This document shows positions 23,810-35,500 of a stretch of 64,000 nucleotides of DNA, in pieces. The first letter of the stretch is position 1. Each line of letters opens with the position of its first letter. This DNA comes from Lycium barbarum (taxonomy: Eukaryota; Streptophyta; Magnoliopsida; Solanales; Solanaceae). The translations under genes and the position numbers were made by a program. The stretch spans positions 3,138,965 to 3,202,964 of the forward strand of contig NC_083344.1 in assembly GCF_019175385.1 (NCBI RefSeq), in the 5' to 3' direction. The notes beneath the pieces are model-generated. The model was not told the origin of the DNA. It made no database searches and saw only the letters and a list, made by a program, of their open reading frames with translations.

Positions 23810-23833
23810 TCAAGAAACAACGCAATGATTCAT
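23810..23833 (-). other. Upstream ATG and out-of-frame MNHCV start of PIF1
   Basis: ATG at 23833-23831 opens a seven-codon frame reading MNHCVVS and then TGA. MNHCV is the usual beginning of PIF1-type proteins, which continues PDFEMDDD. Here DFEMDDDY follows in another frame, so the start used in the model is the downstream ATG at 23802. It could instead be a uORF or a sequencing error. Confidence 0.6.
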
Positions 23834-24353
23834 CCTGTGCGATAATTCAATTTCATTATCTGAGCTCATAGATTCGCATGAGCAATTCAGTTGACATTAA
23901 ATATAGTAGTCCTTGACTTGCTTTAATACTTATGTTTAAATATTGACTTGCTACCGACTTAGGTAGCCTATTAATTTATTTATATTATTATAAAACACGA
24001 AGTTCATCATTATACTTTTCTTATTTCAATTTACTTGTCTGGTTTTAAAATGACACGAGTTTAAGAGAGTAATTAAAAAAAAAATTGAATCTTATGATTT
24101 TAAACTAAAAATATGTAAAATGTATCAAAATATTTTTTTGTCTTGTGATCTTAAATATGTCATGTGAAAAATTAGAATTAAAAAATTGCCAAAAAAAAGT
24201 AATAAGGTAAATAAATTTAAAGCGGAGGAGTAACATATGGGTCTCATAGTGGTTAGCTCAAATAGGAGTTTTGAGAAATCTTTTTCATAAGGGAGGATTA
24301 AGTGAAGAAGTTACGAGTTTATTCAAAAATATAGTAATTTTTGTTTGTGTTCA

Positions 24354-24530
24354 GAGGCGGGCAGGTAGAACTTAAATTTTATGCATTCTGAATTTGCCAT
24401 TAAGTTCATAATTGACTTCAATTATTGGGTTCCGAGTTTACGAGTGAAGAAGATTATGTATTCTGAATTTGTCATTAAGTTCATAATTAATTTCAATTAT
24501 TGGGTTTTGAGATTACGAGTGTTACGAGTT
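24354..24530. repeat. Decayed hAT-like MITE with internal duplication
   Basis: It starts with CAGAGGCGGG like the hAT MITEs elsewhere in the window. Inside, a roughly 85 bp segment ('attctgaatttg...attaagttcataatt...caattattgggtt...acgagtg') occurs twice in tandem. The right terminal repeat is not evident. Confidence 0.5.
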
Positions 24531-25740
24531 TATCTGCACATAATAATTTTTGCTTAGACTTCTAGATATATATTAAAAGAACTAAATAAGATTTATTAGT
24601 AGATCAATGAAGTAGATTGAGGATTATAAATTTTCAGATTCAAATTTCAACAAAGGCAAAAATAGTAGTGATTATTTTTTCATCTGTCCACGTCTTGATA
24701 CATAAAAATTAATTGGTATGTATAAAGTTAATTCAAATATGCACAAACTAACTCAGACACTAAATTATTAAAAATAAATAAATTAGATGAATATGTTGAA
24801 ATTTTGAATTCATTTTTTTGTTCATATAAGAACTTTCCACATGGATTCATAAATGGAGAGTGAGTGGAGTGATGATGAATGATTAAGAAACAGAGTAATG
24901 AAGAAATAGCATTAAAGAGCACACAGGCTTCTTGTGTTTAATGAGTATCTTTTTGCAGACAAGAGAGATAAGGTCTCTTTTTTCTCTCTCTTAATAACTA
25001 TGTGATCAATAAAATAAAATTATACTAGTATGGAGCAAAAAGACGAAATTGATTTTTATACCATGTATCGGACACAATATTTTTTCCCGTCACATAAACA
25101 CATTTTCCCACCCGCCCCTTCACTACAATTAAACAATAATTTCCTCATACTATATATTTTCTTTGCCACAACTTATGTGATATAGTTTGAATTTCACGCA
25201 TCAAGCAAGAAAATATTTAATCGTGATTTATTTGTATGCGCGTCAAATATTTTAAATTCTTTATTTTTGTGACTTATACTCTTATAGTACTTTTTATGTA
25301 GTTTCTAAATATGTAAATTATTTTTCAAAAAAACTTAAAGATCGTAATGCATAGTCAAAACAGAAAGATTTGATTCTCGAAATTTAAGAAACTATTTTCA
25401 TTATGAGATTAGCAGAGCTAGTGTTTTTACAAAAAATCTCTAGCCAATAAGCTTATTGGGACTAGATAGAAATGATAAGATAACTATTGTGACACATAAA
25501 TTGGGTAGAACAACAATATACCTAGTAAAATCTAATCATATGACATGCTGTTTCACACAAGTACAAATAGAAAATAAAAGATGTTCTAGATCAATTAAAG
25601 AAATTACAAATTATTACTGTACAAATTGATACTATTAATCGCATCAGCAAATTTTAAATATTAAAAGTTAAGCGGAAAAAAAAAGATAGGACATTTTAGT
25701 TTCAAACACTAGGGAAACTTCTGACCAATATTATTAGACT

Positions 25741-25985
25741 GTAAGGGTCCTTTGGTAGAAGGATAAGTTATCCCATGTAGATGAGATTGAGTGGGATAAG
25801 ATAGGATTACTAATCCCACCCTTTATGTGGGATAACTTATCTTACCTTTTATCCCATGTAAATTGGATTGGATGGGATATCAAAGAGGTTATCCCACCAA
25901 CCAAACATAAGATTAATTCTAATCTCATTAGATTAATAATCCAGTCCATCTTATCCCTCCAACCCAACGATTCCTAAGCCTTTTA
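25741..25985. mobile_element. MITE-like inverted repeat rich in GGGATAA
   Basis: Several inverted pairs (AAGGATAAGTTATCCCA, GGGATAACTTATC, TTATCCCTCC) and partly matching ends suggest a MITE. The target duplication was not resolved. Confidence 0.5.
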
Positions 25986-27018
25986 TTGTGATTTGTTTTT
26001 TATGCCAATAATAGTTTGGTCTGAACTGTTTTATGTATACATGATGATAAGATAGGGTGCATATCCAAATTTCAGTGCCAAATCATTTGCTTTGTCATAT
26101 AGTATTATAGTGCTACAAGAATTGTTGCAATTATTTTTTTGTGGGGCCTTAAGGAGACATATATCTGAATAATTCGATATATTATTCGTTTTTGGGTATT
26201 AAAATAATAATAACTCCATATTTGGATAAAATGTGGCATTTCCAACTACAGTTCTTTATGTTACTAATGATTGGGACAATACTGTATAACTAATTAACGA
26301 CCAATTAACTAGTTAGTAATAAGATAACCTGCTCAGTGCCAATCAGGACATCATTAGGGATATCTTACTAATCTCTTTATTATTATTTTAAAGAAAATCT
26401 TAGTTAATTTGTTGAATCTTATAACTTAAAGCAAGTGATTGTACACGTGCTTAATATCATTATGCCATGGGTTATTCCAAATATTAATACATAATAACGA
26501 AAAAATTGTTTTTTTTTGGTTTGCTAATCCTATTAAAGTATTAATTAACGCTAAACTGTAATCAGTCAAATAAAAGAGTCACTTTCATTGTTAATAGGGA
26601 TTAAATTAAGCATCACGTGGCAACGAGTAAGTAATTAACCATACTTGCTTTTGCATCTATTTAAGGACGTCTTTAAAAGAGAGGAATTGACATAGTCAAT
26701 ACAAAAGTCGTTCCTTTTACTTTTCTTTCATGTGTTTGATACGACGAAAGTTTTTTTTCATAAGATAAGCTTTATGAAAAGTATTTCTAAAAACATATTT
26801 TATGTTGTTAATATAATAAAAAGTAAAATAGTACAATATCAGAAAATCTGATACAGTTCCTGAATGAATTTTTTGTATACTACATTAAAGACTGATAATA
26901 ATGTCTGAGTGTTGATTGGATCAAATAATATGAAATTAAAAGTTAAGATAATTATAAAAAAAAAAATCTATAAGTCTAGAAAATTATTTTGCCCATTTGA
27001 CAGAAAATATTTTATATA

Positions 27019-28745
27019 ACATCAGCAAATTACTGACAATAACATTATGTTTCTGAAAATTGACATAAATCTTTATTTTTGTTACACGAAAAAGTCAAAA
27101 TTAGGAAAGTGATCTTATACAAGAACAGAGTCTTTAGAAATAGAGTTATCATCAAAGGGTACTGTGAGTGATAAGTATTTTTTTCTATCCTTAATCAGAG
27201 CTTCGAAGTTGAGCTTGAGAATAATTTATTTTTTATATATGAACGTTTTATACCTAAAATGAAACTTATACACACGATACAAATTAATCGAGGTCCAAAA
27301 AATATCGGACACGTAGTGTCTTTAGAAATAACATCAGCAAATTACTGACAATAACATTATGTTTCTGAAAATTGACATAAATCTTTATTTTTGTTACACG
27401 AAAAAGTCAAAATTAGGAAAGTGATCTTATACAAGAACAGAGTCTTTAGAAATAGAGTTATCATCAAAGGGTACTGTGAGTGATAAGTATTTTTTTCTAT
27501 CCTTAATCAGAGCTTCGAAGTTGAGCTTGAGAATAATTTATTTTTTATATATGAACGTTTTATACCTAAAATGAAACTTATACACACGATACAAATTAAT
27601 CGAGGTCCAAAAAATATCGGACACGTAGTGTCTTTAGAAATAACATCAGCAAATTACTGACAATAACATTATGTTTCTGAAAATTGACATAATTCTTTAT
27701 TTTTGTTACACGAAAAAGTCAAAATTAGGAAAGTGATCTTATACAAGAACAGAGTCTTTAGAAATAGAGTTATCATCAAAGGGTACTGTGAGTGATAAGT
27801 ATTTTTTTCTATCCTTAATCAGAGCTTCGAATTTGAGCTTGAGAATATTTTTTTTTTTATATATGAACGTTTTATACCTAAAATGAAACTTATACACACG
27901 ATACAAATTAATCGAGGTCCAAAAAATATCGGACACGTAGTGTCTTTAGAAATAACATCAGAAAATTACTGACAATAACATTATGTTTCTGAAAATTGAC
28001 ATAATTCTTTATTTTTGTTACACGAAAAAGTCAAAATTAGGAAAGTGATCTTATACAAGAACAGAGTCTTTAGAAATAGAGTTATCATCAAAGGGTACTG
28101 TGAGTGATAAGTATTTTTTTCTATCCTTAATCAGAGCTTCGAATTTGAGCTTGAGAATATATATATTTTTTTTTTATATATGAACGTTTTATACCTAAAA
28201 TGAAACTTATACACACGATACAAATTAATCGAGGTCCAAAATATATCGGACACGTAGTATCTTTAGAAATAACATCAGCAAATTACTGACAATAACATTA
28301 TGTTTCTGAAAATTGACATAATTCTTTATTTTTATTACACGAAAAAGTCAAAATTAGGAAAGTGATCTTATACAAGAACAGAGTCTTTAGAAATAGAGCT
28401 ATCATCAAAGGGTATTGTGAGTGATAAGTATTTTTTTCTATCCTTAATCAGAGCTTCGAATTTGAGCTTGAGATTTTTTTATTTTTTTTTATATATATGA
28501 ACGTTTTATACCTAAAATGAAACTTATACACACGATACAAATTAATCGAGGTCCAAAAAATATCGGACACGTAGTGTCTTTAGAAATAGAGCTATCACTA
28601 AAGGGCATGGTGATTGATATGTAGTATTTTTTTTTTCTTATCCCTAATCAGAGATATCGAATTCGAGCTTGAGAACAAAATGACTTGATAAAGAAACTTT
28701 TGCACACGAACTCAAATTAATCAGGTCCCAAAGATATCGGAGATT
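27019..28745. repeat. Tandem array, unit about 312 bp, five copies plus a diverged partial
   Basis: The word ACATCAGC (ACATCAGA in one unit) recurs at 27019, 27331, 27643, 27955 and 28272, giving units of 312, 312, 312 and 317 bp that are nearly identical. A fifth unit runs to about 28590 and a shorter diverged remnant ends near 28745. Each unit includes a SINE-like segment ('gataagtattttttt...ccttaatcagagcttcga...gagcttgag', then 'caaattaatcgaggtcc') similar to 61955-62545. Differences between units cluster in an AT run. The frames read from it are not genes. Confidence 0.93.
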
Positions 28746-31700
28746 GAATTAAAATTTGAAAAAAAAAAAAGTAAAAATAAAATCTAAAATTGGTGTGTAT
28801 CCTAAGCTTTGGTTTTGTGCAAAAGCAGAATCATTGATTTCACAGAAGCTATATCCGAATATATATCTTAATGCATTCACCTGACAATAAAAGTGATCTT
28901 ATTTGAAGCTGTACCCTTTTTTCGTTCATTTATCTTTCTTGCCATAGAGTGCACGAATGATATGTATTTATTTATTTAAATTCCTTTAGCAAATTGGTTA
29001 GCTATAAATTAATCCTAAAATTATTGGAAAAGGTTATAAATTCAGTTATTTACTGAGCAGATAATCAATCACAAATATCTGAAGTCTTGGTCGGAATCGT
29101 AATCACAGGTGAAGTTAGTGTATTAGGTACAGGTTCGGACGAACATATAATTTTCTAGTAATCGTGATGTTCATGCTAGTTGCTGTGCACTTGGACTAAT
29201 TTGACTATTCGTGATGTAGCTCTATCCATCATGTTTTGGGTAGATGCAAAGAAATCACCTAGTATTATATTTTTGCCTCCGGTCCTCAATTAGGAATATA
29301 ATCACATAAAAAAATCATGATTTTCAATTCATTTCATTGATTATTTGGTCACATCCTTAACTAAAACGAGTTATGAATATGATGTAAATTTCAAATTCTA
29401 AATCCAACTCTTGATCGTTTAGACCACTATAATTTTGTCCTATGGAGGACCCCAAGTCTGAAACACTTATTTCATCGGTCCCATTTCCATTTTGCATGTA
29501 ATGCAAGGGGGGAAGCATTTGATCCAAGAAAATTTGAAGCGGCAGTGCAGCACATGGGTTTATATTTTTGAGGTTACAAGTGGGAATACCCCCTATTATA
29601 TTTATTCAATCATAAATTGTTGGGAATCTGGATGCTATTACCAAACAACATAACGACATCAGTCTCATGAAGAGTCATTAATCGTGCTATACAAGTTATG
29701 TCCTACACTAGATATTTATATTTGTTTCTTTCTTTTGTTTGGATTTTCGCCAAACTATATCCAAAAGAGTTGCCTACCTCTTGAACCTATGTATCTAGGA
29801 AGACTTTGGACTCATTTGGTTGCACTTATTGGAGGTCTAAATCTGACTGGTTCAGACCTTAGGCTATTAAGTTCATTTGTTTGCATTAAGATCTAAACAC
29901 TTATTGAGCCTGGATAGGTCTTAATCATTAAGATTTTAAACCAAGTCTTAATATCATTAAGAGGTATTCTTCTATGATTTTTTTTTTTACCTCAAGCTCC
30001 ACCCCCCAAACCCACCCCTCTACCTCAACCCCACCCCACCACCCACAGCCACCCTCCACTCAACCCCACCCTACCCCCACCTACCCTCCACTCCCACCCC
30101 CGCTCCTCACCACCCACCCCGCCCCCAACCTCACACCACCCACCCCCATCACCAACACTACCCCCATTACGTCCCACCCCTCACCCCAACCACCCACCCC
30201 TCCACCTCCACTCACCACCCACTACGACTACAAATCATCTCCACCATTACTAATGAACATAAGTGTTTCATTTTTTATCAAATAATATTTTATTTTATTG
30301 TATTTATTTTCTGATATTTAATTATTTTTTATTTGAATTGTATATTTATTATGTTTAAATGAATACATTATGTACATTCAAATGTTGAAAAACAAACGGT
30401 CTTAATCATTCAGTGTTCAGACCTAGAGATAACATCTTAATCATTCAGATGTGTATTCAGATTCGGACGTCTTAATCTTAATGAAAGCAAATGAGGCCTT
30501 TCTCACATTCGGTATTTACATTAAATTAGTAGTTGCATGACATATTTCCTATAGTTTTCTCACCTCAATTTAGCACTTAGCTGAGGTAAATTCGTATAAT
30601 TTGGTATATATACTGAATACGGATAAATTATTTGCATATTACTTTGACTTTTACTCCTAAATAGTCATTTCAGTACCTGAAATGTTTGCCTTTAAAATTA
30701 CATAAACGACTTCACCTTTCATACCGTGCATTTGCAAAGCGTGTCAAGCTTACGCCCCCCCACCCCCCCCCCCACCCCCCACCACCCAACCAAACTCTAG
30801 GGTTTATACTTTATATGCCTCAAAAGCTCCGTTACAAAGCTAATTCTTTTTTTATGAAATCAGTGTTCGGGTGGTTTTTTCACTTCACTAACTCTGGATC
30901 CAGAGGCAGATTCAGGATTTGGAGGTTCCAGATGCCACGTCGTTAGTAAAGGATTTTCGATGGAAAATTCGTCGAAAATATTATCGACGAGCCCAATTCA
31001 GAAGGCGTACGTGTACGTATATATCTATTGTTTCAGGTTTTCAAGCAAGCAAAAATTAAAAAATACCCGCGCTGGCTAGGTGATTCGAACTCCCACCACT
31101 CAGCGGAATTTGAACCTTTCGCCATTGGCACCACGGTCTTCTTTGTTACTCTTGGTGGCATGTGAGCTATGTATATAATTTCTTCGATATATATACATAT
31201 ACTCCCTCGGCCCTTAGTAGATCACACCCTTGGATGTTCATCAGTTGAAATATAACACCCGATCTCCCAAAGTTATTTCTCTTTCATTGACCGCCATGTG
31301 ACACTTGAGAGATCAATATTTCATTGGAACAAAATCATTGGGGAGGCTGAAAGGGTGGCCCGATCTCTTCTTTCTCAGTAAAGGCGTGTAAAGAAAGTCC
31401 GAAGGCTAATCTGGTTGTTGTCTCGAAGGCGAAAACTGCTTTTACCAATCATAGCCCAAAACTCGTTGCCTAGCAAGCCACTCCCAAGACCAAATTGCAT
31501 GATTTTCCCTTCAAATGGGCTGTCTTTATATTTTACCCTTGACAATCAAACTTATATCTAGTAGGGAATAAATTCTTTTAAGCGTGCGAGGTGTAACTTG
31601 TAATTCTCTAAGGTCGTGAGGCGTAACTTGTAGGGTAACATGATGCGAAAGATTAAACTTATGCCCCGCAAAAAATTAAAGACCAGCCCAAATTCCTGAA

Positions 31701-31858
31701 TGTCGTTGGGTACTGCCAGCACCGAGTGTACTATATACTGCATGTTATATCTCCTGCTATGTAACTTGTTTCCAGGTACATCTTTTGTTTTCAGCAGAGC
31801 CAGCATTCTATCAGGACTATTATTATTATTATTATATATAAGACATGGCACAATAATT
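28746..31858. other. Intergenic region, no gene seen
   Basis: Contains a C-rich element (29871-30498), a short C run at 30757-30780 and repeat-like text near 30900-31180 and 31560-31720. A small reading frame at 31558-31872 lies on a dispersed repeat and ends in a microsatellite; it has no recognisable protein. Confidence 0.45.
29871..30498. mobile_element. MITE-like element with a C-rich core
   Basis: Left GTTCATTTGTTTGCATTAAG and right CTTAATGAAAGCAAATGAGG are imperfect inverted ends, with TCTTAATCATTAAG-type words repeated inwards. The core (29995-30225) is almost pure CCCACC-type sequence. A partial second left end lies just outside (29809-29860). No clear target duplication. Confidence 0.5.
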
Positions 31859-32186
31859 AAGGCATAATACATAAAAAGGCCCTCAAACTTTCATCTTTTA
31901 AGTATGCCGTCTAACTTTGAGTCTGTATAAGTAGCCACCTCAACTTGTAAAAAATTGAATACACAAACAAAAAAATACTGACGTGATACATAATTTTTGA
32001 AGTGTCTAGATGATCATTTATAAGCTGAAGTATTCAACTGACAAAGTGAAGACAAGTTGAAGTGTCTGCTTGTGCACACCCAAAGTTAAAAGACAAGTTG
32101 AGGTGTCTGCTTGTGCACACCCAAAATTGAAAGGCATAATTAAAAAATGAGACCAAGTTTGAGAGCCTATTTATTTATTATGCCTT
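31859..32186. mobile_element. MITE with about 32 bp terminal inverted repeats
   Basis: Ends AAGGCATAATACATAAAAAG and TTTATTTATTATGCCTT continue into GGCCCTCAAACTT and AAGTTTGAGAGCC, imperfect inverses. A 41 bp subrepeat ('agacaagttgaagtgtctgc...') stands twice in tandem at about 32050-32131. The target duplication is not clear. Confidence 0.65.
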
Positions 32187-32584
32187 CAATTTACCGTGCC
32201 CAAAACTGCCGATTTGTGCCGTCAGAAATATAGCTACATGAATGTAATAACTAAATAAGATCTTCGAAATTATATTGTTTCAAGTTACAATGTATTATAA
32301 ACAATCATCCAAAAACTGTCAGATTCCAATATGAGCACAAAGTTATCTGTGTACAACATCACATTTGTTCCCACACCTCTCCTCTTCAACTACCAACCAA
32401 CTTAGGTGAAAAGACAAGAAAAGGAAAAAAGAGATAATAAAAAGAATACAAACTCGCCCACCCAAAAAAAAAAAAAAAAAAAAATACACATTCACACAGA
32501 TATACAAAAGACATCAAATTTTAAATTACAAGATTCACAACTACACACATCTACCTACAATGAATCCCAAAAAAGCTACACCAG

Positions 32585-35500
32585 CTAACTATGGCTCGCA
32601 TCTACCGGTGTACCAGATCTGGCCTGCGATATTCGATTTGCATAAATGGTCACCAATCGTAACTGCGTGCTGTTCAGCCCTTCCAAGTATGGCATAAATG
32701 CTTTGCCCAGCATGATGTATATGTCAACCAAACAGAATACAACAGTCTGCCAGCCAAGAAAAATTATGCATATCAAGATATAGCTAAAGAGATGTAAAAC
32801 TATAGACATGAAAATACTGTAATTGGCTTAGACATGGTCTTAATCGTTGTTGCATTTATCTCTTCACGAACATATGAACCACCATACAACTGAATAACAG
32901 ACAGAATGTTACCCTAGAAACTTGAAGCACTTTGGCTCACATATAGCAACCACATTTTAAGTCCATAAACAGGAAACAGGAAAGAGAATCAAGTAAGGAC
33001 TGGTTCAATAACATTTAACAACCAATAGAGCTGAAAAGCTGCCAAATGTATAGAGAAACAAGACTCTAACAATTTGTTGACTAAAGTTTTTGTCACATAC
33101 ATACAAATAAAACTAAAATGACTTTCATAAGAGAATATTGTTGAAATGCTTCACAAGCAATACTTCGTTCTAATTCTTATTTACTAGGTTTAAAATCCAT
33201 GATTCTGGTCTAGGTCAACTATTTTTTACTATATACCAACCTGCAACCTATCATACATTAAGGACAAACTGACAGGTAGAGAAGTAACCCTTCAGGCTAT
33301 CTAGTCATCTCCACAATGTAAAGAAAACAGCAAGATATGCACATAGCGACATACTACAGAAGCTGACTATCACTTCCTACTTTCCTTTCAAACAAAGATG
33401 AAGCAAATGAACAGTTACTGAATATCTTTAATTCTACTACTCCCTTTAAGATTTTCTAATAACAACAGCTGAAAGACAAGGAAACAGTGATTTTCACCTT
33501 ACGGACATCAGCACTCTGGTTTCCAAAAGCATCAAACAGGGAAGGCAAGAATGAAGACAGCTGAGACATCAATTCCTCCTGGGAGAGCCTCCCAACAAGC
33601 TGAACAAAGATATAACAAGTCCACATCAGAAACCAATTCAATGATAGCATTCCAAGTTTGGATTTATTAGCCAAAAACATAACTTCTTATGATAAAATAA
33701 GACCCCAAGGTGTAATTATACCTTCGACACTAACTCCTTACACCAAGAATTTCACTACATGCAGATTATTTGAAGTTGAAAAAACAGTAATATCAAAAAA
33801 GCTCCCAGGCACATTTCCCAGGACCCTTCTCTCTCCTACTTACTAGGAGGGAGGAACACCCTTTTTCTGGTGGCCTTCAGCCGGAAATAACCCCTTCTTT
33901 CATCATCCTTCACTGAGTTATCACCTTCTGTGATAGTCTCTTGTCCAATTAGAGCAGCCTTTTATTTTCCATGGAGGAAAATAAGATATATTTCAATGCA
34001 GGTTTCAAATCCTTCGACATTACCAGATGGTCAGTCGGCAGAGACATCCAGTTTGAATGGGTTGAGAGAAGTCGTAACATGATGAGAAGATCAACTATGA
34101 GTTCGATAAGCATGAGATGGATATGCTCGATTCTCAAAGAAGCTTCCAAAGATGGGAAGAATGTGATCAGGAGGTGGAAATCCAAGGAGAAATTATCTGA
34201 GATCTTTTGTACAAGGAAAACAAACGAGCATGGAAGATATATGAGCATTCTTTTGCTGCATGGTATGGAGAGATCAGTAATTATTATCCCAGAACTGGCT
34301 TTAAATGCAGGATGGAAGGAGATAGCATTGAAGACAGGAAGGTTCATTCAATGCCCCAACCAACAGAGGATTGCTGAACCACCCAGATTTTCCAAAAAAG
34401 AGTACCCTTATGTCAGTGCAGTAAGGGAGAGTAAATGGCAAACAAATGCTCTCAGAGAATCGACACTCACTTCCAATAAAGGAGAGATAGGTGTAACAGA
34501 ATCTGCTGGGGTTAAGGATACTGGAATCTTTAAGAGATGCTTAGTTGGGTCTTTTGCTGAAGGAGAAACAGCGATCCCCACTCTGTGAGACATCAGGAGG
34601 TGGGTTGTGGTTACATGGAAAGCGGTGTTTGGGATTAACATCCACGAAATGGCCAACAATATGGTTCTATTTGAGTTCCCAAATAGAAACATGGCAGAAC
34701 AGATCTTTCAAAAAGAATGGAGGCGGAAAAAGACCAAAATAAAGCTTCAATGGTGGAACCCTACAACTGGATGCATACCTATGACTCAAATCGCAACAAC
34801 CACCTGCATGCGAGCATTGGGAGTACCTCTTCAACTATGGTCTCAGAGGATTTTCATAGAAATTGGGAATCTCTGCAGCGGATGGGTTCGACGTAAGAAG
34901 AGACTGACTTGAAGAATCACACGAAATGGGCGAGAATTCAAATCTCAAGTGACGGTCAGAACTGTCCCAAAGAAGTAGCAATAGAGAGAGATGGCATCAA
35001 GTTCTTCATTCCGATATGGGTAGAACAAAAAGTTTGCTTTGAAGTAGTTTCACCGGTGACTGATCTCGGGTCGCCGGAAGATATTGAAGCCATCGAAGAA
35101 ACAGAATAGCATGCAGTTTTCTGATAGTGCACAGAAAGGACAGAATAGCATGCACTTTTCTGATAGGACACAGTACAGACAGAGTAGCATGCACTTTTCT
35201 GATAGGGCACAGTGGGACCATGTGAGGTATGCAGATACAGCTGGAAGAATATTCAAAAAATATCTGGGGGCACGTGATAGGGAGATGGCTTCACATTCCA
35301 CTTATTATTTGGGCCAAAACAGCTTTAGGCCCAAACTAAAAAAGTGGTCTGGGCTTGATGGTGCTGCCCAGGTCATTTTTAATGATCTAAATGGACCGCA
35401 GATTGAAATTAACTACGACCCTTTAGTTGGTGAAACTAAAAGTGACAAATCTCAGAAAGAAATAGAGACTTCTACACTTGCAGAACTTCCGTCATATGAA

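Larger units (their letters stand above)
23834..27018. other. Intergenic region, no gene seen
   Basis: The first few hundred bases probably include the PIF1 promoter. Further on are short AT-rich repeats (24354-24530, 25741-25985) and decayed Stowaway-like sequence near 25150-25390. No protein or RNA gene was recognised on either strand. Confidence 0.5.

Noticed and set aside
27019..28590. CRISPR-like array
   Set aside because: Units are 312-317 bp with no short repeat/spacer structure, and this is plant nuclear DNA.
31558..31872. 104-codon minus-strand frame
   Set aside because: Starts in a MITE end, crosses an ATT microsatellite and covers repeat-like text.
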